64,000 bases of DNA, taken from contig CAJJLZ010000014.1 of NCBI GenBank assembly GCA_905192745.1, positions 1 to 64,000 of the forward strand, given 5' to 3'. A program made the position numbers and the translations under genes. The notes under the pieces were generated by a model. It did no database searches and was not told the origin of the DNA. It saw nothing but the letters and a program-made list of their open reading frames with translations. This stretch comes from an uncultured Oscillospiraceae bacterium. Lineage in GTDB: Bacteria; Bacillota; Clostridia; Oscillospirales; Acutalibacteraceae. This document shows, piece by piece, positions 43,971 through 52,898 of this stretch (positions are counted from its first letter, which is position 1; each line of letters begins with the position of its first letter).

Positions 43971-45179
43971 TTATTTTCCAATGGTTTTGCCGGTGCAGAT
44001 GCCGCGGCCAACCTCTTGGATTCGATCAAACAGCTTGGTCCATCTGTCCTTCCTGTCGGATTTCAGCATGTCTCCCAAACCGATGTTGCCGATGGATTCG
44101 GTCTCGCTCAGACCGACGGAGTAGGAATATCCCATGATGCCGCCGGGATTCTTCTGCTTCTTGAGCAGTTCCAGTACTCCGTTCAAAAAGGTAATGGAAT
44201 TTTGTTCCGTCATCCGTCCGCCGTAATTCATCACCGGCGGAATGTACCAAACCCGCACATCACTGCGATTGCCCAGACGGGTCAGCATTTTGTCGGTAAG
44301 CTCCTGAAAATTCTTTTTGGTCGCGTCCGTCCAGGTCCCGTATACATCAAAGGCCGCGTCCGTGATGTATTTGCCGGTCTCGGGGGTGATGGGCGGGCTT
44401 GCCGTTTCCGTCGTCCACTGCTCCGGCGCAATGCCGGCGAGAGAGAAACAGATAAACACCCGCTTCTTATTGCCGGTAGCCTCCCGCATATACTTGGTGG
44501 CCTTCAGCAGATCCTGATGGGTCACGCCGGCCAGCAGCGGCTCATCCATATAAAATCCTGCGAAGGCATCATAAGCGCCGGTGTTTTTGGCCGTCTCAAT
44601 GATCTTATCGATTTCCTCCTGATACCGGTCGATCAGCTTGGCCGTCCCGCCGTAATAACGCCAAAGGGTGCCTCCCACACCGACAAAAAGTTGGGAATTG
44701 TGCTTTTTGGCCTTTGGCAGCGCTTCTTTCAGATCTCCCGAATCAACGAAAAAAGTATTGCACCAGTCGCTCTGAATGAAATCGTCAAAGGTGGTGGTCC
44801 ATCCGTCGTCCGGCGCCACGCCATACATACCGAAGCCGATCGAAGAGGTTTTCGATTTGGAAGGATAGTCGGGTTCCTTTTGGGCGGTGGTCGTCGTTTT
44901 TCTGGCGGTCGTGGTGGTTTTCCTGGCAGTGGTGGTGGTCTTGTGGACGGTGGTGGTCGTCAGATCGGTCGCCGTCGTCGTTTCCGCTGCCGCCGTGGTT
45001 TCCGTTGCTGCTTCGCCGGAGGAAACGGTCGTAGCTTCCGCCGTGGGAACGGCGGAAGCTGTCCCCGACGTCTCCGGCCCGGAGTCCGGCCTGCTCGGGG
45101 AAGAGCAGGCCGTCGTCATGCTTCCGATGCTGATGCAGGCCAGCAGCGCCAGCAAGCGCGTTCCTTTGCCATGCTTCAT
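43971..45179 (-). CDS. Lipoprotein with Asp-Glu-Pro barrel domain, divergent paralogue
   Basis: A 402-residue lipoprotein (lipobox MTTAC, Cys25) with a Thr-rich linker (about 40-105) that contains four near-identical KTTTTA units. The barrel-like domain (about 110-395) shares the order of motifs with the two neighbouring paralogues: FGMYG, AGFYMDEPLLAGV (Asp212-Glu213), VWYIPPVMNYGG and NPGGIMGYSY. I do not recognise a named family. The acidic pair suggests a glycoside hydrolase. AGGAGGG lies upstream of the ATG. Confidence 0.65.
   Translation of the reverse strand: MKHGKGTRLLALLACISIGSMTTACSSPSRPDSGPETSGTASAVPTAEATTVSSGEAATETTAAAETTTATDLTTTTVHKTTTTARKTTTTARKTTTTAQKEPDYPSKSKTSSIGFGMYGVAPDDGWTTTFDDFIQSDWCNTFFVDSGDLKEALPKAKKHNSQLFVGVGGTLWRYYGGTAKLIDRYQEEIDKIIETAKNTGAYDAFAGFYMDEPLLAGVTHQDLLKATKYMREATGNKKRVFICFSLAGIAPEQWTTETASPPITPETGKYITDAAFDVYGTWTDATKKNFQELTDKMLTRLGNRSDVRVWYIPPVMNYGGRMTEQNSITFLNGVLELLKKQKNPGGIMGYSYSVGLSETESIGNIGLGDMLKSDRKDRWTKLFDRIQEVGRGICTGKTIGK
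44880..44960 (-). repeat. Tandem repeat coding KTTTTAR units
   Basis: Three to four imperfect 21-bp units encode the Thr-rich linker of the lipoprotein (units near 44885, 44906, 44927). Confidence 0.75.
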
Positions 45180-45232
45180 AAAAAGGGTTCCCTCCTGTTC
45201 TTTTTTGATTTCCGACCTTTTCGGTCATGGAA

Positions 45233-46105
45233 TCACCCGTTTACAATCTCCCTGCCAATCTGCAGAAGTCTCTCTTCCAATGTAGTCCAGGCGTCCTCCT
45301 TTCTATCCCGCAGTTCCCGATAACCGATATTTTCGACCTCTCCGTCATGATCGGCAATATCGTAGGCATAGCACATTAGTCCGCCGGGATGGCTTTCCTC
45401 CCGGAGAAACTGATACATGGCTTCCAAATGCGCCAGCGCGTACGCCTCGTCACTGGCACCGTGATAGCTCATGATGCAGGGCACATACCAGATATGCACA
45501 TCCTCACGTCCCAGCCGCTTTTTCAGATCCGCATTGACTTTTTTGTAGGGTTCAATGCCGCCGTCCCGCACATCCCAATACATGTCATAACCCGCATCGG
45601 TCAGGTAGCGCGTGGTTTCGGGGTCCAGCGGGTGATCGTCACCGGAAGACCATACGTCCGGTGAAATGGCATTGGTGGCAAAGATGGCGAATACCCGCAG
45701 CCCCGGCCAGGTCTCCCGCAGATGCCGGGTCACATCCCGGAAATCCTCCTTCCGGATACCGCACAGCATCGGTTCGTCAAAGTAAAAGCCCAGCATAGTG
45801 TCCAGAAGGCCCTCTGACGCAAGCGTATCCATCATGGTTTTCAGGTGATCCTTCCAACCCTCCACAATTTGCACCGGCCGGGTGAATACAAATACCGTCT
45901 CGGCAATCCCGACCCAGACTCTACCGCCCCGTTTCCGAATTTTCTGCAGCACAGCCACCGTATCCTGAAAGTAACCGGGCGCCATGCCGGTGATGTATGT
46001 ATTGATATGTCCCTTGGAAAATTCCTCGTCCAGCGCCTCCAAAAGCCCGGTTTCGACGCTGCCCATGCGATAATACCCAAAGCCGGCTCCGTTCTGTTGA
46101 TTCAT
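45233..46105 (-). CDS. Cytosolic Asp-Glu-Pro barrel protein
   Basis: A 290-residue protein with no signal peptide, closely similar along its length to the lipoprotein encoded just upstream (shared GHINTYxTGMAP, LGFYFDEPMLCGI, WYVPCIMSYHG, GGLMCYAYDI). The pair Asp110-Glu111 is conserved. The ATG at 46105, behind GGGGGAGG, is chosen because the homologous region begins there. One paralogue outside and one inside the cell suggests stepwise cleavage of the same linkage. Function is inferred only. Confidence 0.65.
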   Translation of the reverse strand: MNQQNGAGFGYYRMGSVETGLLEALDEEFSKGHINTYITGMAPGYFQDTVAVLQKIRKRGGRVWVGIAETVFVFTRPVQIVEGWKDHLKTMMDTLASEGLLDTMLGFYFDEPMLCGIRKEDFRDVTRHLRETWPGLRVFAIFATNAISPDVWSSGDDHPLDPETTRYLTDAGYDMYWDVRDGGIEPYKKVNADLKKRLGREDVHIWYVPCIMSYHGASDEAYALAHLEAMYQFLREESHPGGLMCYAYDIADHDGEVENIGYRELRDRKEDAWTTLEERLLQIGREIVNG

Positions 46106-46122
46106 GGATATCCTCCCCCCGC

Positions 46123-47334
46123 TCATTTCTTCATTTTTATCGTCTCGCTGCCCACATAAAGCAGCCAGTCCTCCAAAGTTGTCCAGGGATTCTTCTCCCG
46201 CTCCCGCAGTTCCCGGAACCCGATATTGCCGATGCCGTCCCGGTTGGAAATGTCGTAGGCATAGCACATTAATCCGCCGGGATTCTTTTCTTCCCTGAGA
46301 AAGCTGAACATGGCCTCCAAATGATCGATGGCGTATTTCTGATCGGTAGAACCGTGATAGCTCATGATGCAGGGCACATACCAGATACGCACGTCGTCGC
46401 GGCCCAGGCGCGTTTTCAGATCCGCATTGACTTTCCGATAGGTATTAATCGCGTCGCCGGCCACACTTCCGTACATGTCATAGCCCGCGTCCGTCAGGTA
46501 CTGCGTCGTATCGTGGTCCAGAAGCTGATCGTTGCCGGAAGACCATACATCCGGCGAAATGGCATTGACTGCGAAAACGGTCATCACCCGCAGCTCCGGC
46601 CAGCGCTCCCTCAGATACCGGGTCACGTCCCGAAACTCCGGTTTTTTGATACCGCACAGCATCGGCTCGTCAAAGTAGAAGCCCAGCACGCTGTCCATAA
46701 GCCCTTCCTGCTCAATGGTATCCATCATGGTCTGCAGATTCTGTTTCCAGTTCTCAATCAATTGGACCGGTTGGGTAAAAAGGAAGGCGGTCTCCGCAAT
46801 CCCCAGCCATGTCATGCCGCCTACTTCTTTTACCTTGTGCAGCATAATCAGAGCATTATTGAAGTTATAGGGGGCCATCCCGGTCATGTAGGTGTTGATA
46901 TGCCCTTTCGCCGCCTCTTCCTCAATCGCTTCCAGCAAGCCGTCTTCTATGCTTCCCATGCGGTAAAAGCCAAAGCCCACCTGATCCCGCTTCTGCGCCG
47001 CCGTCATCGGAGCTGCGGTAACCGGCGTTTTCGTTGTCGCCGCCGTGGGAGCCGGCCGGGACACGGACGCCGCAGACGGAGCGGTCGTCGTCTGTGTCGG
47101 GCGGGTACCGGACGGCAGTGTTGTGGTTTCCGCCGTGGTTGAGCCGGAGGCGCTCCCTTCCGTCTCGCTGCTTATCGTGGCGGCCGCTCCGCCTGTCTGT
47201 CCGCTGGAAGCCGCAATCCCGACGGGAGCCTCTCCGGATTCCCCATTCGAAGCCGTGCCTCCCGCCGCACAAGCCGCGAGGCACAGGCAGACAGCCGACA
47301 GAAGTGCTGTGAGAGATATTCTATATTTTTTCAT
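46123..47334 (-). CDS. Lipoprotein with Asp-Glu-Pro barrel domain, first gene of the glycan operon
   Basis: A 403-residue lipoprotein (lipobox LAAC, Cys22) with a Ser/Thr/Ala-rich linker (about 25-115) and a barrel-like domain (about 118-395). Key motifs are FGFYRMG, GFYFDEPMLCG (Asp222-Glu223), WYVPCIMSYHG and NPGGLMCYAYD. It is very close to the cytosolic paralogue downstream. The ATG at 47334, behind AAGGAGAGG, is preferred to an upstream in-frame start. It is the operon's promoter-proximal gene. The family is unknown to me; a hydrolase is likely. Confidence 0.65.
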   Translation of the reverse strand: MKKYRISLTALLSAVCLCLAACAAGGTASNGESGEAPVGIAASSGQTGGAAATISSETEGSASGSTTAETTTLPSGTRPTQTTTAPSAASVSRPAPTAATTKTPVTAAPMTAAQKRDQVGFGFYRMGSIEDGLLEAIEEEAAKGHINTYMTGMAPYNFNNALIMLHKVKEVGGMTWLGIAETAFLFTQPVQLIENWKQNLQTMMDTIEQEGLMDSVLGFYFDEPMLCGIKKPEFRDVTRYLRERWPELRVMTVFAVNAISPDVWSSGNDQLLDHDTTQYLTDAGYDMYGSVAGDAINTYRKVNADLKTRLGRDDVRIWYVPCIMSYHGSTDQKYAIDHLEAMFSFLREEKNPGGLMCYAYDISNRDGIGNIGFRELREREKNPWTTLEDWLLYVGSETIKMKK

Positions 47335-47357
47335 CGAACCTCTCCTTTTCAATTGAT

Positions 47358-47386
47358 ACTATATAATATCATTTGTTACAAAGCAA
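47358..47386 (-). promoter_or_regulatory. Probable promoter of the 16-gene glycan operon
   Basis: On the minus strand TTGCTT (47381-47386), 17 bases and TATAGT (47358-47363), with a short leader before AAGGAGAGG. A perfect 14-bp palindrome CAAAATATATTTTG lies just upstream (47397-47410) and could bind the AraC-type or another regulator. Confidence 0.6.
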
Positions 47387-47396
47387 CTAACATTTG

Positions 47397-47410
47397 CAAA
47401 ATATATTTTG
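47397..47410. promoter_or_regulatory. Perfect palindrome upstream of the glycan operon promoter
   Basis: CAAAATATATTTTG is a perfect 14-bp inverted repeat centred about 20 bases upstream of the -35. It is in operator or activator position. The regulator is not known. Confidence 0.4.
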
Positions 47411-47589
47411 TATTTGTTGCATTATGTAAAAAATTCTACTATTTTCTTTCAAATATCGTCCCATCTTCGCCTCAGTTCCTCCGATTTTTTCAACGTCCTG
47501 CAGAACCGGGAAAAGAAAAAATATCGCAGGGAGGATGTTTCGGGACCGCGGCAAGACGGAAATATCATGGCGGCCTGTAAGGCGATACA

Positions 47590-47640
47590 CAAAAAAACGC
47601 CCTGAAACAGGCAGATTTTCTCTGTTTCAGGGCGTCCTTT
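47590..47640. terminator. Bidirectional-looking terminator in the gene-poor stretch
   Basis: The perfect 14-bp stem ACGCCCTGAAACAG / CTGTTTCAGGGCGT has a T-run on the minus strand (seven T) and CCTTTT on the plus strand. No confident gene ends next to it, so it may mark a lost or very small gene. Confidence 0.8.
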
Positions 47641-48208
47641 TGTTCAATTTATCTATAGGCGGCAATCTGTGAAGGCCGCCTTCCGTAACATCCCGGGGCT
47701 TTTGAAGGAAAACGCCCCGGGGAACCGACGACGCTTTTCCACGGAAAGCGCCGGAGATACGGCCGAAAAAGGCCGTCCATATTCTTGCGCGTTCCGCGCT
47801 TTTTTCTGACGAAAATTCTCCTGCCGGCGGCCCTCCGCCCGTGGCAAAACACAAGGGAAGGAATCGAGCAAATACTGATAGAATGCACGTCCAAGCCAAT
47901 CACCCTTTATCAAGACATAGCAGAGCATCCCCAGCCAGGCAAGAAAATAATCACACAATAATCCAGATAAGCAAGAATAATGCATTGTTTTTTGCAAGGG
48001 GATTCCTATAATGGAATCAGAAGAAAAACCGCACGGCCGTCCCACGGTGCTGTTCCGCTTGCCCGGCTTCCATTTCAGGGAGCAAAGCGGAAATGGATCA
48101 TCCGTTCCGGAATAAACGGCTTGTGCCTGAAAGTCAAATTGACAGGATTGCAGCCAGTTACAGAAACACAAGGTTTTAACTGAAAGTACAATAAAAGGAG
48201 TTTTGGAC
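47641..48208. other. Gene-poor stretch, no supported gene
   Basis: A long minus-strand open frame (47653-48276) overlaps the start of the dehydrogenase gene and has no ribosome site or recognisable motif, so I do not call it. The sequence is more AT-rich than the flanks. A TTGACA at about 48135 lacks a good -10 at the right spacing. It may be a decayed gene or a long leader of the dehydrogenase gene. Confidence 0.4.
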
Positions 48209-49312
48209 ATGAAAGCAAAAGCGGCGGTATTTATGGGGGAAAAGAGACCTTTCGAAATCCGGGAGTTTGAAATCACCGAGCCGCCGAAGGGCTATGCACA
48301 GTTGGAACTGATTGCAAGCGGGATCTGCGGGACGGATATCCACATGCACAACGGCAAGCTGGCCGTGGCCGCTCCCAGTATTATCGGACATGAGTTTATC
48401 GGCCGGATATCTGCCGCTGACCCCGAAGAGGCGGCTTCCTTTGGATTGCAAATCGGGGATAACGTCATTGCGGACATCGCGGTCCCGTGCGGGGAATGCC
48501 TGCTGTGCAAATCCGGGGATGACGCCAACTGCGTGAATATGAAGGTCACCAACGGCGGGTCGATTGATGAAGCCCCGTATCTCTATGGCGGATATACGGA
48601 AGTGAACTACACGCCGCTTACGAATCTTATCCGCGTTCCCGATGACGTTGATCCGAAAGTTGCAGCTATTTTTGCCTGCCCCGGACCGACGGCCATGCAC
48701 GCTTTTCAACTGGCGCGGCAGGCCGGCATAGATTTTGCCAAAATCAAATCGGCCGTTGTTCAGGGGCTGGGTCCTGTCGGCTGCTTTTCGGTTATGTATC
48801 TGCACGCCATCGGAGTGGAATCCGTCTACGCTGTCACGGCGGGAAATAACGAAAGCCGTGAGGCGCTGGCGAAACAGCTCGGGGCAAAAGAAGTCCTGAA
48901 CCTCACCTCTCTGGGTACGGAGGCTGTCACGGAGAGGCTGCAAAAGGAAAACGGCGGATTGGGCGCCGACCTTTGCGTCGAGGCATCCGGAGCGCCGGAT
49001 GCGGTTCCGCAGGGGATGGATATTCTCCGGAACCGCGGCGTTTATCTCGTTCCGGGGCAGTACAGCAACAGCGGCGGAATAACCATTCAGCCGCAAATGA
49101 TTACATTCAAGGCTCTTCACATTATTGGTTCCTCCCAGTACTCTGCGTGCGACGTTGAAAAATATCTGGAATTCCTGAAACAAAACCCGGGACTCCATTC
49201 TACCATTGGAAAGCTCGGCAGGAAATATCCGATCGACGGCGTTAACGAAGCTTTTGCCGATGCTAAGATGGGAAGCAATATAAAGACGCTTCTGGTAAAA
49301 AGCAATGGATAA
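48209..49312 (+). CDS. Zinc-dependent medium-chain alcohol/polyol dehydrogenase
   Basis: A 367-residue MDR dehydrogenase. Zinc ligands are in GICGTDIHMH and IGHEFIG, and the second zinc site has a CGECLLC start. The nucleotide-binding loop reads VQGLGPVGCFSV. Similar enzymes oxidise sugar alcohols, threonine or amino sugars; the substrate is unknown. AAAGGAG lies 8 bases before the ATG at 48209. It overlaps the esterase gene by 8 bases, so the two products are made together. Confidence 0.88.
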   Translation: MKAKAAVFMGEKRPFEIREFEITEPPKGYAQLELIASGICGTDIHMHNGKLAVAAPSIIGHEFIGRISAADPEEAASFGLQIGDNVIADIAVPCGECLLCKSGDDANCVNMKVTNGGSIDEAPYLYGGYTEVNYTPLTNLIRVPDDVDPKVAAIFACPGPTAMHAFQLARQAGIDFAKIKSAVVQGLGPVGCFSVMYLHAIGVESVYAVTAGNNESREALAKQLGAKEVLNLTSLGTEAVTERLQKENGGLGADLCVEASGAPDAVPQGMDILRNRGVYLVPGQYSNSGGITIQPQMITFKALHIIGSSQYSACDVEKYLEFLKQNPGLHSTIGKLGRKYPIDGVNEAFADAKMGSNIKTLLVKSNG

Positions 49313-50114
49313 ATTCATAGACATCCTCCTATTCGGAGGTCAAAGCAATATGCAGGGGCAGTCGGAGGCCCTGACAGACACCCGCCCGGTGGAGCATTCC
49401 TATGAATACCGGTTCCTGTCCGACAGCATGGTTCCTTTGAAAAACCCCGTGGGAGAGGATATCACCTATAATAAAACAGCCGGAAAAGCCGTTACAGAAA
49501 AAACGGATCTCGGGGTATGGCTTAAGGAACACGCTGCAGGCAGTTCATGTTATGGCAACACCAATCTGGTTCCCGCATTCTGTAAAGCCTATACGAAATG
49601 GACGCAAACCGATGCGCTTGCAGTGCATACGGCAAAGGGGAGCACGCAAATAGCCGATTGGGTACCGGGAACTCCGGGATATTCCATGATTTTGGAAAAA
49701 GGGAAAGCGGCCGTTTTAAAAGCAGAAACGCAGTATACCGTCCGCCATATTTTCTTCGTGTGGCTTCAGGGCGAAAGCGACGCAATCGCCGGGACGCCGA
49801 AAAGCCTCTATAAAGAAAAAATTGCCTCTCTCGCCGCCGCACTTGAGAAAGATTTGAGCATCGAAAAATTCGGTATTATCCGTGTGGGACAGTTTACGAA
49901 TGACGAAAGGGATGAGGAAATCATCGCGGCGCAGAGCGAAATAGGCGAAGAAAATAACCGCTTTCTGATACTGACTGAAAAGGCCGTTGAGTTAAATAAA
50001 ATACCGGAATATAGGAACCCCCAAATTGACGGGCATTTCAGCGCCAAGGGACTTGAACGGTTGGGCCGGCTGGCCGGAGAGGCGCTCGGGAAATTTGCCG
50101 CGCAGAGGTGTTAA
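49305..50114 (+). CDS. SASA-type carbohydrate acetylesterase
   Basis: A 269-residue SGNH-like esterase of the sialate O-acetylesterase/CE6 type. Block I is FGGQSNMQG with the Ser nucleophile (GQSN), the oxyanion region is WLQGESDA, and the catalytic Asp/His is in DGHFSAKG near the C-terminus. It has no signal peptide, so it should act in the cytoplasm. It probably removes acetyl groups from imported sugars; specificity for sialate is not shown. It is coupled to the preceding dehydrogenase gene. Confidence 0.83.
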   Translation: MDKFIDILLFGGQSNMQGQSEALTDTRPVEHSYEYRFLSDSMVPLKNPVGEDITYNKTAGKAVTEKTDLGVWLKEHAAGSSCYGNTNLVPAFCKAYTKWTQTDALAVHTAKGSTQIADWVPGTPGYSMILEKGKAAVLKAETQYTVRHIFFVWLQGESDAIAGTPKSLYKEKIASLAAALEKDLSIEKFGIIRVGQFTNDERDEEIIAAQSEIGEENNRFLILTEKAVELNKIPEYRNPQIDGHFSAKGLERLGRLAGEALGKFAAQRC

Positions 50115-50135
50115 AGTCTGCTGCCCAGCGGATTC

Positions 50136-50197
50136 ATTCAACCATAACAATACGGACGGGAGGCGATGGCATCCCGTCCGTATTGTTATGGTTGAAT
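50136..50197. repeat. Perfect 26-bp inverted repeat (hairpin) after the esterase gene
   Basis: Left arm 50136-50161 and right arm 50172-50197 pair without a mismatch around a 10-base loop. There is no T-run after the stem on either strand. It may act as a strong terminator or RNA 3' stabiliser for the dehydrogenase-esterase transcript. Confidence 0.9.
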
Positions 50198-50460
50198 GTT
50201 GTCAGGGAAAAACGCGGCAGCGTTTTTCATTGCGCCGCCGAAAAGGGCTGGCATAGAATCCGGCCGGGCGGCGCTATGGTATACGAATTAATTCCAGCTC
50301 ATAATCCCCCGGAGCCTGGCGGTCAATTCATCCGCCATGCGGCGGTGGGTTTTCAGGGAGGGATGCCAGCCGGTCCCCCCCTTCCTCATTGGCAGTCGCG
50401 GCAAAGGTCATGGCATAGATCTTTTTATCCCCGGCATTGTTCCGCGCCGCTGCCTGCGCT
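50198..50460. other. Intergenic stretch with a possible gene remnant
   Basis: On the minus strand after the beta-propeller stop, short stretches such as YAMTFAATANEEGGD and, in another frame, PGDYELELIRIP look protein-like but are separated by a frame change and stops. This could be the C-terminal remnant of a lost gene. I see no other feature. Confidence 0.25.
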
Positions 50461-52362
50461 TTAATCAAAGAAAATCGTTCCCGTTTCCTGAAAGTCGTCC
50501 AGAGAATAGGCATACAATCCATCGCTCTCCGCCACATAAAAGGTATCGCCGATATACAGGCCGCGGATCCGATACGGATCCGCGCCGATTGGCAGTTCCG
50601 CCCGCAGATAGAAGCCGCGGACTTCGGAATACCCGTAGATCCGATACCCTGCATCGGTCGGAAACCCGATCAGGTTACGTTCAGCCGAGATCAGGAACGC
50701 TTTATGGTTATAGGAGGCCTCCGACCAGCCGTAACCAAGCGGGAGGGTATGCTTCTCGCTCACATCCGTCGGATCGGACACGTCGAACATAGAGAGCTTC
50801 AACCCTTCGGTTATGCCGGTTTCGGGGTCGGCCGACTGTCCGAAGCCGAACAGCAGGCCATCCTGATAGGGATGGAGATAGTCGGAAAAGCCGGGAATTT
50901 TCAGCGTGCTGAGGACACGGGGAGATTCCGGATCGGTCAGATCCACGGCAAAGAGCGGGTCCACCTGCCGGAAGGTCACCAAATAGCCGATCGGTCCGTC
51001 AAACCGAACGGAATACACCCGTTCGCCGGGGGCCAAATTTTCCAGCCGCCCCAGCACCTTCAGTTCTTCATCCAGCGTATACAGGCAGTTGGTGGACTCG
51101 CCGGGGGTATAGGCCGTTACGCCGTCTTCCTCCGTTTCGGTTCCTCCGTACACGGTGGTAACCACCCGGAACACACCCTGATACTCATCCATCGAAAACT
51201 GATTGAGCGTCGTCCCCGGCACGAAACCGGAGGCGGCGAGCTCCACTGCCCCCTCCTTCAGAGAAAAACGGAGCAGATTGGTCCGCTGCGTATTCCAGCC
51301 GTTTTCCAGTTTCACCGTCTGCGGCGAGGCAATCAGCAGGTTCTCCGCATTGGCGTACAGGTTTTGGCCGCAGCCAAATACCGATTTGGCGGAGGCGTGC
51401 CCGGTCGGGTTCCGGATATCCGTCGCCGTGATTACGATATACTGCCGGCCGGATGGAGAGGCGGCGATCCAGATATCGTCCGCCGCCATCGCCGCTTTTT
51501 CATTTCCCTCATAAAGGCAAGGAATATAGGTTTCCGGCCGGGATTTTCTGACCGTCTCACTCAGGGTATAGGTGGACAGGAGATACAGAGAATCCCCCAC
51601 CAGACGGGAGGAGAGACAAGCGCCGCTTTGCCCCAGTTGGTTCAGCTTTTTCGGGTTGCTTCGGTCCGCGATATCATACACGGTAAGGGTAGTATTTTCG
51701 TTAAGCGCCGCGTCGTAGCCGCCCCAGCCGGAACTGGAATACACGCTTTGCAGAACCGCCAGCCGGTCGCCGGACACATAAAACTCCCGTGCTTCGGTGA
51801 AAGAGCCGCCCTGCTCCAGAGGGATTTCCGCCGTCTGTTCCATCGTCCCTCCATCCGCCCGGACGATGACGATTCGGCTGTTGTTCGACAGGATATAGAT
51901 ATACGCGCCGTCGGTTTTCACTATGTCGGCTTCGTCCACGCCATCCACCTGTACGTTGGTTTCGGAATAACCTCCGCCCGTGTTCGCGGCGGCTCCCGCA
52001 TCTTCGGCATCGGTCAAAGCGGCCGATTCATTCCGAATCCCTCCAAAGTTAAAGAATCCCTTCTTCGGCTCCAGAGATTTTACCAGCGCATACAAGTCGT
52101 TGTAGTCGGATACCACCGACGCCTTGGTGGTATCCGGCGCCGGAAGAGGGCGATTCCGCCAGCCGAAATAACCGGTGCCGGCGGCAAACAGCACGGCCGC
52201 GCAGGATACCAGCGCCGTTGTCATCCTCGTCCAGCGGCGCCGGGGCTTTTTATCCGCAGGACGCTCCTGTTCGGCGTCCCGCATTTGCACCTCCAAATGG
52301 CGAAGCAGCGCTTCGTCCGGTTGGATTCGGTCATTATCCCGGCGATATGCGTCTTCAAACAT
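50461..52362 (-). CDS. Membrane-bound beta-propeller protein, likely anti-sigma partner
   Basis: A 633-residue protein. A short cytosolic N-terminal part (1-45; DNDRIQPDEALLRHLE) precedes one membrane segment (about 47-67) and a large outer domain of the beta-propeller family. Its hallmark TNVQVDGVDEADIVKTDG lies at about 135-152. The cytosolic part resembles short anti-sigma regions of Clostridia, and the gene overlaps the ECF sigma gene by 8 bases, so I infer that it binds and senses for that sigma factor. The ATG at 52362 is chosen over an upstream TTG. The operon ends here. Confidence 0.8.
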   Translation of the reverse strand: MFEDAYRRDNDRIQPDEALLRHLEVQMRDAEQERPADKKPRRRWTRMTTALVSCAAVLFAAGTGYFGWRNRPLPAPDTTKASVVSDYNDLYALVKSLEPKKGFFNFGGIRNESAALTDAEDAGAAANTGGGYSETNVQVDGVDEADIVKTDGAYIYILSNNSRIVIVRADGGTMEQTAEIPLEQGGSFTEAREFYVSGDRLAVLQSVYSSSGWGGYDAALNENTTLTVYDIADRSNPKKLNQLGQSGACLSSRLVGDSLYLLSTYTLSETVRKSRPETYIPCLYEGNEKAAMAADDIWIAASPSGRQYIVITATDIRNPTGHASAKSVFGCGQNLYANAENLLIASPQTVKLENGWNTQRTNLLRFSLKEGAVELAASGFVPGTTLNQFSMDEYQGVFRVVTTVYGGTETEEDGVTAYTPGESTNCLYTLDEELKVLGRLENLAPGERVYSVRFDGPIGYLVTFRQVDPLFAVDLTDPESPRVLSTLKIPGFSDYLHPYQDGLLFGFGQSADPETGITEGLKLSMFDVSDPTDVSEKHTLPLGYGWSEASYNHKAFLISAERNLIGFPTDAGYRIYGYSEVRGFYLRAELPIGADPYRIRGLYIGDTFYVAESDGLYAYSLDDFQETGTIFFD

Positions 52363-52825
52363 CAATGATCGCTTCTCCTTTCAGCGTATCACGCAGCAGG
52401 TTCCGGGCGCGGTGGAGACGGGTTTTCACCGTCGCTTCCTTACAGCCCAGAAGGCCGCCGATCTCCGCCACGGAATATCCCTCATAATAATACAGATGCA
52501 CCACCGTGCGATAGGCTTTCGGCAGCCGCAGAACAGCGTCGTACACCTCGCCGGTTTCCCGCATTTCGGCAACCAGCGTATCGTCCAGCGGAACAGTCTT
52601 TCGGAACCAGGCGGACATCAGCAGCGTTTTGCTGCAATTCACGGTTGTCCGGATCAGCCAGGCGCGGCAATGCTCCTCCTCCTGAAAGTCCGGTGCGCTG
52701 CGGATATAACGGAGAAAAACCTCCTGCAGGATATCGTCTGCATCGTACCGGCTTTTGGTACGTGCGAAGGCAAGACGGTACACCATATCGGCATACCGGG
52801 ACAGGACTGCGGCCGCAGAATCCAT
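52355..52825 (-). CDS. ECF-type RNA polymerase sigma factor
   Basis: A 156-residue sigma factor with region 2 (about 8-70; DMVYRLAFARTKSRYDADDILQ) and region 4 (about 100-150; LPKAYRTVVHLYYYEGYSVAEI, with a helix-turn-helix ATVKTRLHRAR). Length is typical of the extracytoplasmic-function group. The ATG at 52825 has GGAGGG upstream. It is followed, with overlap, by a membrane propeller gene, the usual position of a cognate anti-sigma factor. The promoter looks ECF-type, which suggests autoregulation. Confidence 0.92.
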   Translation of the reverse strand: MDSAAAVLSRYADMVYRLAFARTKSRYDADDILQEVFLRYIRSAPDFQEEEHCRAWLIRTTVNCSKTLLMSAWFRKTVPLDDTLVAEMRETGEVYDAVLRLPKAYRTVVHLYYYEGYSVAEIGGLLGCKEATVKTRLHRARNLLRDTLKGEAIIDV

Positions 52826-52898
52826 GGTCACACCCTCCAATCCGCCTTTCGGCGGCAATGCTCGGGAAGGGGCCGGCCCCTCCCTTCACATAGATAAC

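Noticed and set aside
47653..48276. Minus-strand open frame of about 207 codons with a hydrophobic stretch
   Set aside because: It overlaps the start of the dehydrogenase gene, has no ribosome site and no recognisable motif, and its ends look random.
50328..50654. Small minus-strand frame after the beta-propeller gene as a real gene
   Set aside because: It overlaps the propeller gene in another frame. Protein-like fragments are split between frames, so at most a remnant.
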